Source: Siphonodentalium dalli
Taxonomy: Eukaryota > Mollusca > Scaphopoda > Gadilida > Siphonodentaliidae
Length of the DNA stretch: 64,000 nucleotides
Direction of reading: 5' to 3'
NCBI GenBank assembly: GCA_032622095.1
Contig: CP136067.1
Span: 119,337,281 to 119,401,280 of the forward strand
The notes under the pieces: model-generated
Seen by the model: the letters and a program-made list of their open reading frames with translations, nothing else
Told to the model about the DNA's origin: nothing
Databases searched by the model: none
In this document: positions 47,560 through 57,600 of the stretch, piece by piece
How positions within the stretch are numbered: position 1 is the stretch's first letter
How the letters are laid out: every line of letters starts with the position of its first letter
Translations under genes and position numbers: made by a program

Positions 47560-48255
47560 TATTTGGTTATGGCCAATCAATTACAAGTTATTTGCATCGG
47601 ACTCTCTTCGTTAACAATCAGTTAAACTGAGTTTCGGGACTATCTGCTGAACTGTTCCCGACTAAGTGCTGAACGGGTTATTTAACTGTTGAACTGGCAT
47701 CGTGGTCGGTCAAATTGTGTTCCCCCATTATATTTGGTCATTATCGACCGATAACATGCCATTTACATAACCTATATCCGACTACATTCATTACAAATCA
47801 GTTAAACTGCGTTTGGGACCATCTGCTGGCTGTGCCCAATGAAGTGCTGAACGGGGTTTTGAACTGTTGAAGTGGGATGTAGATCGATAACATGGTTTCC
47901 GCTCACTGTATTTGGTTATGGCCCATTGATTATAAGTCATATGTATATCCGATAGTCGAATATCTGCGTTAAAAGTCGGTTAAACTGCATTCGGGTCAAT
48001 TTCGGGTCTAACGTATCTGCTGATCTGTTCCCAGTGAAGTGCTGAACGGGTTTTTGAACTGTAGAACTGGGACTGCGATCGGTCAAATGGTGTTCGGTTA
48101 CTGTGTTTGGTTATGGCACATCCGTTACAGGTTCTAAACCTACACCGACGATCTTCGTTACAAATCGGTTAAACAGGCTGCTTTCGGAACTATACCGTAT
48201 CTGCTGATCTGTTCCCAATGAAGTATTGAGCGGGTTTTTGAACTATTGAACTAGT
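47560..48255. repeat. Four tandem diverged units of about 160-190 bp
   Basis: CGTTACAAATCGGTTAAAC, CTGCTGATCTGTTCCCA, AGTGCTGAACGGGTTTTTGA and GTTTGGTTATGGC recur four times. Non-coding. It lies directly 3' of the HtrL-like exon. Confidence 0.75.
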
Positions 48256-48476
48256 CGGAGGGAATTCTTCTCAAAGCTAATATGACATGTGAATTTGGGG
48301 GTGATCGAGTTCGCCAATTTTGCTGGAAATACCCGCGATAAATATAGAAAGCACAGACTGATGCCCAGCCGGTGACAAAGTCAAAAAGGAGGTATGCCTG
48401 GTACAGATTAGCCATATCCACTGACCACCAAGTTGAGATGTGACAATTGCTATATGTTTCGAAGCATAACGGCTGA

Positions 48477-49406
48477 TCATTGCACCTTCGTTTTGTTCAT
48501 GGAACTGAAAGTGACATTTCTTGGTGCATGCAGCCTGTTCAAACATATATTTCCTAAGTGAAACCAGCCACCTTTGTATGGCTGTAATTTGACACTCATG
48601 TTATATTTCAGAGAACTTTTAACGTTCATCCCGTATATAATTTGTTGGCCGGTACTCATCAAATTGTTCTCGAGGAATATATAGAACATTCGTTTGTATT
48701 GGTTCACAAAATTCAACATGACCTCTTTTCTGGCAAGGGCTGCCCCAGAAGCAACATAAACGTGGTTTCCAGAAACAATTTGTGACAAAGATACATTTCT
48801 GTTCACTTCATATACAGCACTAAATGCCACACGCGTTGCATCGAGGTCGTCTGGAACACGCAACGCAAACAATCCGCTTCCGCTAGACATTGACGGATCT
48901 CGAAAATATCCGATGTCAAGCCACATCACGTGATCTGTTGCTACGAGACCATTTTCTATCGTCTGCTTCAGCAGATGCCATCGAGCACTTACTGCGCATG
49001 CGTAATCCGGATTCACTGTGTTTGGTAAATGTTTCGGATAACCGGGTGTTTTGAATATCTTTTCAATCTCGGGCCTGTGTTGAAATGGCCATACTTCTCT
49101 TCTCAGTTTTCTGTCAAGGAGTATCACATGAACATATTCGTTATCTCCGGTGAAATGCTTAAACATATTATAGTAGTTTATATCGTCGAAATATGCCACC
49201 AAAGGAGTCCTTATACCCCGGTATGATCGCATCCATACTTTATAGTCGTTCGTCTTGCGAATATTCGAAGTAGATCCCTTTGAAAAATTTCCAATGTTGA
49301 TATACGCCGTTACCATGGTAATTGTGCGATTTGTCCCATATAGCAACTGGACTTCCGGTGCTGTTCGGATGTTCTGTTTAACTACGTGAATCATATATCT
49401 GTGAAA
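48477..49406 (-). CDS. HtrL/YibB-domain protein, terminal exon
   Basis: The only convincing host gene piece in the window. The exon codes for about 309 residues. Relative to the ATG at 49394, VTAYINIGNF lies at 28-37, TPLVAYFDD at 63-71, VMWLDIGYFRD at 156-166, a stretch around STGQQIIYGM at 247-256 and GGWFHLGN at 275-282. These are the blocks of the HtrL/YibB family, known from enterobacterial LPS-core regions and from nematodes and molluscs. The fold resembles a glycosyltransferase, but the reaction is not established. Coding continues in frame upstream of the ATG for FHRY to a good 3' splice site, so this is probably the last exon of a longer gene whose earlier exon (perhaps a membrane anchor) I cannot find. 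N-x-S/T sites (NRT, NVS, NMS, NVT) fit a secretory-pathway protein. No stop or frameshift. Confidence 0.75.
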   Translation of the reverse strand, partial: FHRYMIHVVKQNIRTAPEVQLLYGTNRTITMVTAYINIGNFSKGSTSNIRKTNDYKVWMRSYRGIRTPLVAYFDDINYYNMFKHFTGDNEYVHVILLDRKLRREVWPFQHRPEIEKIFKTPGYPKHLPNTVNPDYACAVSARWHLLKQTIENGLVATDHVMWLDIGYFRDPSMSSGSGLFALRVPDDLDATRVAFSAVYEVNRNVSLSQIVSGNHVYVASGAALARKEVMLNFVNQYKRMFYIFLENNLMSTGQQIIYGMNVKSSLKYNMSVKLQPYKGGWFHLGNICLNRLHAPRNVTFSSMNKTKVQ

Positions 49407-49428
49407 CTGGAACGAGAATAACAGGGGT
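49407..49428 (-). other. 3' splice site of the HtrL-like exon
   Basis: On the minus strand a pyrimidine-rich run (CCCCTGTTATTCTCGTTCC) ends in AG directly before the exon, at 49407. A second AG eight bases into the exon (CACAG) is a weaker alternative. The frame before the ATG is open, which favours a spliced origin. Confidence 0.6.
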
Positions 49429-50184
49429 GCATGTATATCTATACAGAAACATAGTCAAACCTCGGTAAATTTATGGGGTTTATCGTAAATCTACTAGCCG
49501 ATAGGCCATGTCACAAAGTTATTAGTTTAATATTTCATTTTGTTCAAGAAAGACCACAGTAAGAAAATTTCACTGACACATCACTACACTGCAAACATAT
49601 GAACCACTGAGCCACAGATCCAGTTGCCATAACGTCCAGTTGTCATAGCAACGACCTGATAGGTGTTCAATCGATTTGACTTTAAACATATTTTATTTTT
49701 ATACTAAACATGATACAAAATGGATTGGGGACAAGTTACAGAAACTTACTTAGCCTCTCCCGATGCAAGTTAAGGATGTACTACATAACATAATATTTAC
49801 ATAGTCCGCCTGTGTTCAACTAAATCGTGGTCGGTGATTGGTCAACTACAAATTGGGCCACCCGTGTCGTATCCCAGTAATAAACAGACACACAATAATA
49901 ACACACAGACAGTAACACGAACACGGTCACAAATTGTTGATATAATCTGACCTATTCACGAAAAGCGGTGAGCAGACTAACAGGGCGTGCTTTTCAAAAT
50001 TCAGCCGATTTGTATCTTAAACCAGTTATGTATATCGATGACGTTATCGTTTCTAAGTGCTTGGAACTCCTATATTGGGCTGACCTAATGTGCTGTGTTG
50101 GCTAGTCTCAAAATTTCGGCAGATTTTGTGCAAATAAGTAAGAATAATCTCAGCTTTTGTATGGGAATAAACCATCAATAAGCT

Positions 50185-50283
50185 ATATAAATATAAGAAA
50201 TGAATGTAGTGGATGTGCGTGAGGGTGTGTGTGTGTGTAAAACACCCACACCAACTATATACATTCATTTCTAAAATAACAGC
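50185..50283. repeat. Foldback with GT tract
   Basis: AGAAATGAATGTAGT is mirrored by ACTATATACATTCATTTCT about 70 bp later. The loop contains a GTGTGTGTGTGT run and the complementary ACACCCACACC. Confidence 0.6.
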
Positions 50284-50930
50284 ACTCTCCATGCTCAATT
50301 AAAACGGCATAGAAATAGCCGGCAACCAAAGCTGGCAAAATTATAATTTGCCACATGCTTTATACAAGTCATACACATATCAAATCATTAAAACAATTAC
50401 AGCATTATCCGTGCTCCAGCGGCATAAATAGAGTCGTATAACCACATTGGCAAAATAATAAATTACCTCTTGCTTTATCATGTACATTATTTTTTATTAA
50501 CTTTGCTCAAAAGATGGATAGGGGTAAACGCTGGCAAAATTATAATTTGCCACGTGCTTTATACAAGTTATACACATACCACATCATTAACACAAAAACA
50601 ACACTATCCGTGCTCAATTAAAACGGCATAACATAACCGTCAACCAAAGCTGACAAAAGTATAATTTGCCATATGCTTTATACAATTTTATACACATATT
50701 ACATTCTTAACACAATAACAACACTCTCCGTGCTCAATTATATGGCATAGCCGCAAATCAACACTGATAAAATTATAATTTGCCTTGTGTTTTATATTAC
50801 ATCCTTAACACAATAACAATACTCTCCGTGCTCAATCGGCATAAACAGAGTCGTATAACCACACTGGAAAAATTATAAATTACCTCTTACTTTATTGTGT
50901 ACATTATTGTTTAATAACTTTGCTTCAAGA
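50283..50930. repeat. Tandem array of about five diverged 110-190 bp units
   Basis: Recurring words: CGTGCTCAATTAAAACGGCAT, CTGGCAAAATTATAATTTGCC, ATGCTTTATACAAGT, TTATACACATA, and in two units GAGTCGTATAACCACA with AAATTACCTCTTGCTTTAT. Two unit types alternate. Non-coding. Confidence 0.75.
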
Positions 50931-51094
50931 TGTAGATCTTAAAAAATTAAATTACATTATCACGAACGTCACAATCATGATTTCAAAACCGTGAATTATA
51001 ATGACAAGCAATATGTCTAAAATAAAACATCACTGATGAAACAAATACCCATATTGACAGCATTAATACAGCCTTGCCTTGTTCATTTTTAGAA

Positions 51095-52372
51095 ATAAGT
51101 CAGTTCAGGTAAAATAAGTGGTTCAAGTAATTTCAAAATATTTATTTTGTGGTCAAGGTATAGATGTTTGAAGTTTGAAAATATTTGTTCTGCAATATTT
51201 AAGGTTAAATAAATAGTTCCAAGGTTTTGCAGGTGTATCTACATGCATGGTTAATTGGTATTCTGTGCTCTAAATAGTTTCGGATTTTGACTCGAAATGA
51301 TATATATCTATGTACATGTATAGTCATTTGTTGTTTTGTGTTATCCAGGTTAAAAGGGTCTCACAGAGACATACGCGAATCATGTGCAGGTGATAAGCGG
51401 TTGTTGATAAAATTATCCATGATTTGAATGTGGTCAAGTTTCGAACTATCCTATAGTTGGTCAGGGTTGACAAGCCGGTTATTATTGTTTTGGTTGAGAA
51501 TGCTCTCGAAATGATTGTGGACTTTGTTACACAACGAGTGTTATAAGACTCGACGAAAGGTTTATTAGGGCTGGCTTATTGTTCAGTTTTATAAAAAAGT
51601 CAGTTCAAGTGAAATAAGTGGTTCAAGTAATTTCAAGATAAATAATTTGAGGTCAAGGTATGGATGTTTGAAGTTTGAAAATATTTGTTATGGAACATTT
51701 CAGGTTAGACAAATTGTTCCAGTGGTTTGCAGGTATATCTACATGCATGGTTAATTTGTATTCTGTGTTACAAGACGCTCGAAATTGTTTCAAATTTTGA
51801 TTCGAAATGATATATATCTATGTACATGTATAGTCAATTGTGTTTTTTTTGTTATTCAAGTTAAAAGGGTCTCAGAGACAATTGCAAACCATGTGCAGGT
51901 TATATGCGGTTGAGAGGATGTTGATAAAAGTCTCCATGATTTGAATGGGGTCATGTTTCGAACTAACCTAAAGTTGATCAGTGTTGACAATTCGGTTATT
52001 ACTGACGATGTAGTTAACAAGTCACGATGTCAGGGTTGACAAGTCGACTATTACTGTTTTGGTTGTGAATGCTCTCGAAATGATTGTGGACATTTGTTAC
52101 ACAATAAGTGTTATTTGACTCAACAAAAGGTTTATTAGGGCTTACTTAATTTTTAGAAATGAGTCACTTCAGGTAAAATAAGTGGTTCAAGTAATCTCAA
52201 AATAAAACAAATTGTGGTCAAGGTATAGATGTTTGAAGTTTCAAAATATTTGTTATGGAATATTTCAGGTTAGACAAATAGTTCCAAGGTTTTGCAGGTA
52301 TGTCTACATGCATGGTTAGTTGGTATTCTGTGTTACGACACGCTCGAAATAGTTTCAAATTTTGATTCAAAA

Positions 52373-52390
<18 letters not shown>
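51095..52390. repeat. Tandem array of about 500-564 bp units (third unit interrupted)
   Basis: Units begin near 51101, 51601 and 52165 with CAGTTCAGGTAAAATAAGTG-like sequence. The second unit is longer by about 60 bp because of an internal duplication (GTCAGGGTTGACAAGTCG). The third unit is broken at its ATATATAT stretch by the element 52422-53470 and continues at 53475-53610. Non-coding. Confidence 0.85.

Positions 52391-52424
<34 letters not shown>
52374..52424. repeat. (AT)n microsatellite
   Basis: About 25 AT dinucleotides, grown from the GATATATATCTATG found at the same place in units one and two of the surrounding array. Confidence 0.95.
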
Positions 52425-52428
<4 letters not shown>

Positions 52429-52494
52429 TTAGAAAGAACATATGTGCAGATAGATATATAGACTGTAAATAAGTAAACATGGTCCGAATAATTT

Positions 52495-52567
52495 GTTGCA
52501 GATGAACTTTATTTCGCTAGGCCTTTCAACGCTTGTATGCGCGTATCTTCAGGCGATTGTTCACAAC
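52495..52567 (-). ncRNA. Type I hammerhead ribozyme motif, monomer 1
   Basis: Minus strand, 5' to 3': GUUG, UGAAC, AA, UCGC (5' side of stem I); core CUGAAGA (fits CUGANGA); stem II ACGC with GCGU around loop GCAUACAA, its base a U-U mismatch; GAA; stem III AGGCCU, self-complementary; A17; then GCGA, AAUAAA, GUUCA, UCUG, CAAC (3' side of stem I). The stem I helices UCGC/GCGA, UGAAC/GUUCA and GUUG/CAAC all pair. Predicted cut after CUA, between 52518 and 52517. The U-U at 10.1/11.1 departs from the usual G-C, so activity may be reduced. A tiny palindromic stem III is typical of hammerheads that act as dimers in tandem transcripts. Confidence 0.7.
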
Positions 52568-52933
52568 GTATGGCATCAGCAGTCTCTTCAGTGTTTGTAC
52601 ATCGATGAAGAACTTTTTTCCTGGTATTGAACACCACGATATGTTCATGGTCCATCTTGTCGAGGTTTACCTTTGGCTATTGTGACGTCTCCTCTGTAGC
52701 GAAGTGACGTTGCACCCAAATTCGTACTTTGGTAGAGCGTTCCATTTAAGCACAGGTAAAGTTCCTCAATGGAAAAAAAGAGTTCTCTTCTGTGTGATGA
52801 TCACTGTTAGCTGGTTTTCGCCGAACTTCTGTCCATGTTTGTCGTACACATAGATAAATATATAGACTTAGAAAGAACATATGTGCAGATAGATATATAG
52901 ACTGTAAATAAGTAAACATGGTCCGAAGAATTT

Positions 52934-53006
52934 GTTGCAGATGAACTTTATTTCGCTAGGCCTTTCAACGCTTGTATGCGCGTATCTTCAGGCGATTGTT
53001 CACAAC
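52934..53006 (-). ncRNA. Type I hammerhead ribozyme motif, monomer 2
   Basis: Same sequence as the motif at 52495-52567, 439 bases further on. Predicted cut between 52957 and 52956, so cleavage at both motifs would release a 439-nt RNA. Confidence 0.7.
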
Positions 53007-53351
53007 GTATGGCATCAGTCTCTTCAGTGTTTGTACATCGATGAAGAACTTTTTTCCTGGTATTGAACACCACGATATGTTCATGGTCCATCTTGTCGAG
53101 GTTTACCTTTGGCTATTGTGACGTCTCCTCTGTAGCGAAGTGACGTTGCTCCCAAATTCGTACTTTGGTAGAGCGTTCCATTTAAGCACAGGTAAAGTTC
53201 CTCAATGGAAAAAAAGAGTTCTCTTCTGTGTGATGATCACTGTTAGCTGGTTTTCGCCGAACTTCTGTCCATGTTTGTCGTACACATAGATGAATATATA
53301 GACTTAGAAAGAATGTACGATGTACAAACACTGAAGAGACTGATGCCATAC

Positions 53352-53424
53352 GTTGTGAACAATCGCCTGAAGATACGCGCATACAGGCGTTGAAAGGCCT
53401 AGCGAAATAAAGTTCATCTGCAAC
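53352..53424 (+). ncRNA. Type I hammerhead ribozyme motif, inverted copy
   Basis: Same fold on the plus strand. The only change is in loop 2 (GCATACAG instead of GCATACAA). Core, stems I, II and III and the CUA triplet are kept. Predicted cut after 53401. Confidence 0.7.
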
Positions 53425-53609
53425 AAATTCTTCGGACCATGTTTACTTATTTACAGTCTATATATATATATATGTACATGTATTGTCATGGGTTCCTCGT
53501 GATTCGAATGTGGTCAGGTTTCGAACTAACCTAAAGTTGATCAGGGTTGACAATTCGGTTATTACTGATTTTGTATTTAACAAGTTAGGATGTCCTGGTT
53601 CCCATGACG

Positions 53610-54012
53610 AAAGAAACTCAGTATTCTAACATGTCATATGGTATATGCGTATATATATATGCTCCATGGCAGGTTTCTCAAAAGTAATCACACGAAAAGA
53701 TGTATAGAAAAGTGTGCAATAATAAAATCTATTATGAGTTTTCCTTGAGTGTCTGCGAGCGAGACGACACAGGCAATCCATAATAGAATATAATAGCCAG
53801 ATTCTAGCTTATCATAAATTATAACAAAATTTGATCTGATTATTGGAGCTAAGACTATGAGATATTATATTTTCCTCATCACAGCCATATCGACCAGCCA
53901 ATACACACACGAGAAACCTTTATTTAATCACCATAGTATCATAAAGTTAGAGGAGAAATGATCGGACAAGTATAATTATCGATGGTAATTAATCAAAAAT
54001 ATAAATTTCGCA
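53610..54012. other. Intergenic, no gene recognised
   Basis: AT-rich sequence without open frames of note. Confidence 0.4.
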
Positions 54013-54024
54013 TGGGATGTGCGC

Positions 54025-54173
54025 AAGGCTTGAAATAGTGTGTCTGTCATTTGCAGAATGAGGTCCCCAGAGGCTGAATTTGGTGATGCTAGCCCGCTAT
54101 GCGGGGTAGCATAACTAAATTCACCCTCTGGGAACCTCATTCTGCAAATGACAGGCTCACTGTTTCAAGGCTT
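54025..54173. mobile_element. Foldback MITE with 9-bp target duplication
   Basis: The arms of about 72 bases (AAGGCTTGAAATAGTG... and its inverse) pair over their length with roughly ten mismatches around TATG. GGATGTGCG flanks it at 54015-54023 and 54174-54182. A 9-bp duplication suggests a Mutator-type source (hAT would give 8). Non-coding. Confidence 0.8.
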
Positions 54174-54182
54174 GGATGTGCG

Positions 54183-55140
54183 ATGAGAGTAGGGTCACTG
54201 GCTGGATAACAGCGATGGCTATTGACAGAAATTATCTCGGCTATTGTAAAATTAAATTAACTCTTGAGTTAATGCTAAGTTAATTTTGTCCCGGTGTCAG
54301 GCTAAATTTAATGCATGTCGGACAATAACGGAAATTTGGCGTGCTAGTGGAGTCGACTGACATGAATAAATCATGTCTTAGTTAATGACAATTGTCAATA
54401 ATCTACAATGAGTTTCTTTGTTGCTTTCAGATTCTGAGGTCGCGTTAGATAATTAGTTTGATTGAAGTTAGAAATTAATTTAAAACCTTCATGTTCAACG
54501 GTGAAATGTATTAGTTAGTGATAACAATGGTTGGTTTGTTTTTTCTCTATATATAAGGCAGTCATACATGGGAAAGAAAGTGTCATAGATATTCTGGGAG
54601 AGAAAATGTCAGATATTTAGTGATTCAGTAATTGAAATTTTGATTTTCGAAAAGGAAGGCGGTTGCCATTTACATTACATCATGATAGTAAAAACATCGT
54701 GTATACATTTTAAAATAAAGTGTATTTGAATTCATGTTCAAACTTGTGGTTTTAATTGCGATGTGTAGGGGTGCATGTGTGTCCCGCTGTGAACCAGTTA
54801 ATAAACAATTTGTTCCAGAAGAAGTTCCAGAGATGTGGTGGCATGTACGAACATAAAACCGGAACTGGTCGGAAGTTAATCCTTATATTGGATTGTCCAA
54901 GATGTGGCCATCAAAGTTAGAGCCTAAAATTAGTGGTGGATGATATTTATACCTGCATCAATGGAATTGACCTCAGGACGACGGGAAGTATATGTCGGAT
55001 ATGCATCACCCAAATACTGGAGTTACAACGGCAATCTCAGTGGACGAGATATCCAGTGCTAGGTAGAGAACAGTTTATACCACGATCGCCTATCTTACTA
55101 TATAAATAAAGCCATACCCGTTAATTAAACGTGCCTACTG
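54183..55140. other. Intergenic, no gene recognised
   Basis: No domain or repeat supported; short frames only. Confidence 0.4.
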
Positions 55141-55146
55141 TTGATT

Positions 55147-55316
55147 AAACTTCGCAGAGTGGATTAAACTTTCTCCATACAATTTGAACGGAAAAGTGTT
55201 TATCCATCGGATTGTAAAGATCGTGGCATAAACTTCGCAGAGTGGATTAAACTTTCTCCATACAATTTGAACGGAAACGTGTTTATCGATCGCATTGTAA
55301 AGATCGTGGCATAAAC
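55147..55316. repeat. 83-bp tandem duplication next to a hairpin element
   Basis: AAACTTCGCAGAGTGGATTA starts at 55147 and 55230. The two copies differ at a few positions (AAAAGTG against AAACGTG; CCATCGG against CGATCGC). Each contains GTTTAT...ATAAAC in inverted orientation. Confidence 0.9.
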
Positions 55317-55319
55317 AAA

Positions 55320-55459
55320 ATATACGCACAGTGTTTCTGAATAACAAATTTAATCCACTCGTGGGATTGGCGATTTACACCACTCGGTGAAGCTCGTGGT
55401 GTAAATCTCCAATCCAAATCGTGGATTAAATTTGTTATTCAGAAACACTATGCGTATAT
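55320..55459. mobile_element. Large hairpin (possible MITE), 140 bp
   Basis: ATATACGCACAGTGTTTCTG at the left is mirrored by CAGAAACACTATGCGTATAT at the right. Inner parts pair too (CAAATTTAATCCAC, GATTTACACCAC), with a loop CTCGGTGAAG. The right arm lacks a few bases. No target duplication is visible. Confidence 0.7.
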
Positions 55460-55964
55460 TCTATATTTAAATTGTTCATTGTCGGAGATGTCGCCATGAT
55501 CTGCATATATAAATATGCATGTCTTTGGAATTATTGGAATGCCACTTAGTGGCCATAATATATATGGTATCCAGACGAATAAGATTGATGAAACAATATA
55601 CACTATTATTTGTCATCAGGACCAGTACAGCTGTTTGTAAAAAATATATAGTCAACACAACGTGAAGTCATGATATGAAGTCATTCTAAACTGGACAGTT
55701 GTATCATTACAGAATCGTCAAGTTTTTGTCATCTGATAAAAACCTTGGCAAAAGATATGGGAGTCATCTGACACACTGAGATGTGTCCCTGTGCACTTCT
55801 GATCACATAAGCGCAGGTCACATCGATGACAATAAACGCCAGATGGGGATCGGACAATCAGATCACCAGAGGATGCTCTAGGAATGAGTTTGTGACGGTG
55901 TGGCTTCGTTAAAAGATGCGACTCTTTTCCGCTCCCCACCAGCTTAACCAACATGCTGGTGGTA

Positions 55965-56090
55965 TGCGACGATTGTGATTGATATATTACATAGTCTTAA
56001 ATGTTGTAGTTAATGTAAAAAAAATTCTCATCATGTTAATTCGACGGAGCCTGATTTTCCCTCACACATATACCCTCGTGGTCAGAGTGG
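55965..56090. other. Spacer before the minisatellite
   Basis: No gene; the reading frame at 55718-55954 on the minus strand shows no recognisable domain. Confidence 0.35.
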
Positions 56091-56092
56091 TA

Positions 56093-57030
56093 TATATTGA
56101 CCTTATATTCTGAACAAGCTGACACTCGGTATTATTGGCCTTATATTCTGAGCAAGCTGATTCCCCATATTATTGGCCTTATATTCTGAGCAAGCTGATT
56201 CCCCATATTATTGGCCTTATATTCTGAGCAAGCTGATTCCCCATATTATTGGCTTTCTATTCAGAACAAGCTGATTCCCCATATTATTGGCCTTATATTC
56301 TGAGCAAGCTGATTCTCCATATTATTGGCCTTATAATCCGAACAGATTGATTCCCATATTATTGGCCTTATATTCCGAACAGATTGATTCCCATATTGTT
56401 GGCCCTATATTTAGAACAAGCTGATTCCCCATATTATTGTCCTTATATTCTGAACAAACTGATTCCCCATATTATTGGCCTTATATTCAGAACAAGCTGA
56501 TTCCCCATATTATTGGCCTTATATTCAGAACAAGCTGATTCCCCATATTATTGGCTTTCTATTCCGAACAAGCTGATTTTCCATATTATTGGCTTTCTAT
56601 TCCGAACAAGCTGATTCCCCATATATTGACTTTCTATTCAGAACAAGCTGACTTCCCATATTATTGGCTTTATATTCTGAACAAGCTGATTTTCCATATT
56701 ATTGGCTATCTATTCTGAACAAGCTGATTCCCCATATATTGGCTTTCTATTCAGAACAAGCTGATTTCCCATATTATTGGCCTTATATTCTGAGCAAGCT
56801 GATTTTCCATATCATTGGCCATATATTCCGAACAGGCTGATTCTCCATATTATTGACCTTATATTCCGAACAAGCTGATTCTCCATATTATTGGCCATAT
56901 AATCCGAACAGATTGATTCCCATATTATTGGCCTTATATTCCGAACAGATTGATTCCCATATTGTTGGCCCTATATTTAGAACAAGCTGATTCCCCATAT
57001 TATTGTCCTTATATTCTGAACAAACTGATT
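56093..57030. repeat. 38-bp minisatellite, about 24 units, with a higher-order repeat
   Basis: The unit has CCTTATATTCTGAGCAAGCT then GATTCCCCATATTATTGG, and starts at 56101, 56139, 56177 and 56215 among others. Variants (GGCTTTCTATTC, AATCCGAACAGATTG) are ordered. A run of about 130 bases (ATAATCCGAACAGATTG through TATTTAGAACAAGCTG to GAACAAACTGATT) occurs at about 56331-56462 and again at about 56908-57030, so the array also grew by copying multi-unit blocks. Confidence 0.95.
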
Positions 57031-57039
57031 TAGTTCAGG

Positions 57040-57600
57040 AGCCAGGAGGGTTTTAATTACACTATCGTGCAAGGAAGGTTTGATGCTCTCGATTTGTTGG
57101 CGGTAATAGACCATTATGGAAAACCAATTTCTTAAGTTGCGCATTCCTGGCGTTTAGGGGCCAGATTGCCCCCAAAAATGACTTTTAATAACACTATCGC
57201 GCAAGTCCACCAGCTTTACATCGAATACGCTATTATGTTCACTGATCATAAAAAAATATTTTAAGAATGGAATTTCCTGGCGTTTTCAAATAAGAAGGGG
57301 TCTTTTGATGGACCCCAAATTGTTTCAATTTCACTTTTTATTCACAATCACGCAAGTCCACCATTTTTCCTGAAATAGTCTATTGTGTTTACTGATCATA
57401 AAAACACAACTTAAGAACGGAATTTTCCTGGCGTTTTCTTTATAAGAATGGGTCTTTCAGTGGTACTCCCCCCTAAATAATTTCAGCTATACAATCGCAC
57501 ACTAACAATGGACATCGTAATTTGGCACGATGTTTGTCGCATGTTTGGGCATTCAGAAAACATGTCTTAATTATAATAATAATGAAAATGGTTTTTCGAG
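57040..57600. repeat. Three or four diverged 125-130 bp tandem units
   Basis: Recurring words: ACTATCGCGCAAGTCCACCA, TGTTTACTGATCATAAAAAC, TTAAGAACGGAATTTTCCTG, GCGTTTTC...AAGAAGGGGTC. Old array directly after the 38-bp minisatellite. Confidence 0.7.

Larger units (their letters stand above)
52422..53470 (-). mobile_element. Retrozyme-like element: two tandem 439/436-bp monomers plus an inverted fragment
   Basis: Monomer 1 is 52422-52860 and monomer 2 is 52861-53296. They are nearly identical; a 3-base deletion (GCATCAGCAGTC against GCATCAGTC) explains the 439/436 difference. The fragment 53316-53460 is an inverted copy of the first part. Each of the three carries a hammerhead-type ribozyme motif, described separately; in monomers 1 and 2 it lies on the minus strand. 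No protein domain is seen. Direct tandem monomers of a few hundred bases with one type I hammerhead each are the known form of animal retrozymes, which are non-autonomous, copied from circular RNA and probably moved by Penelope-like enzymes. The insertion lies in an AT microsatellite. The inverted end fragment is also usual for Penelope-type insertions. Confidence 0.7.

Noticed and set aside
52374-52424. AT tract considered as an origin or promoter
   Set aside because: The sister units have the same spot with a short GATATATATC only, so the tract is a microsatellite expansion.
56093-57030. Possible array of ribozyme or CRISPR units because of the strict 38-bp period
   Set aside because: No hammerhead core (CUGANGA with GAA) and no unique spacers; simple minisatellite.
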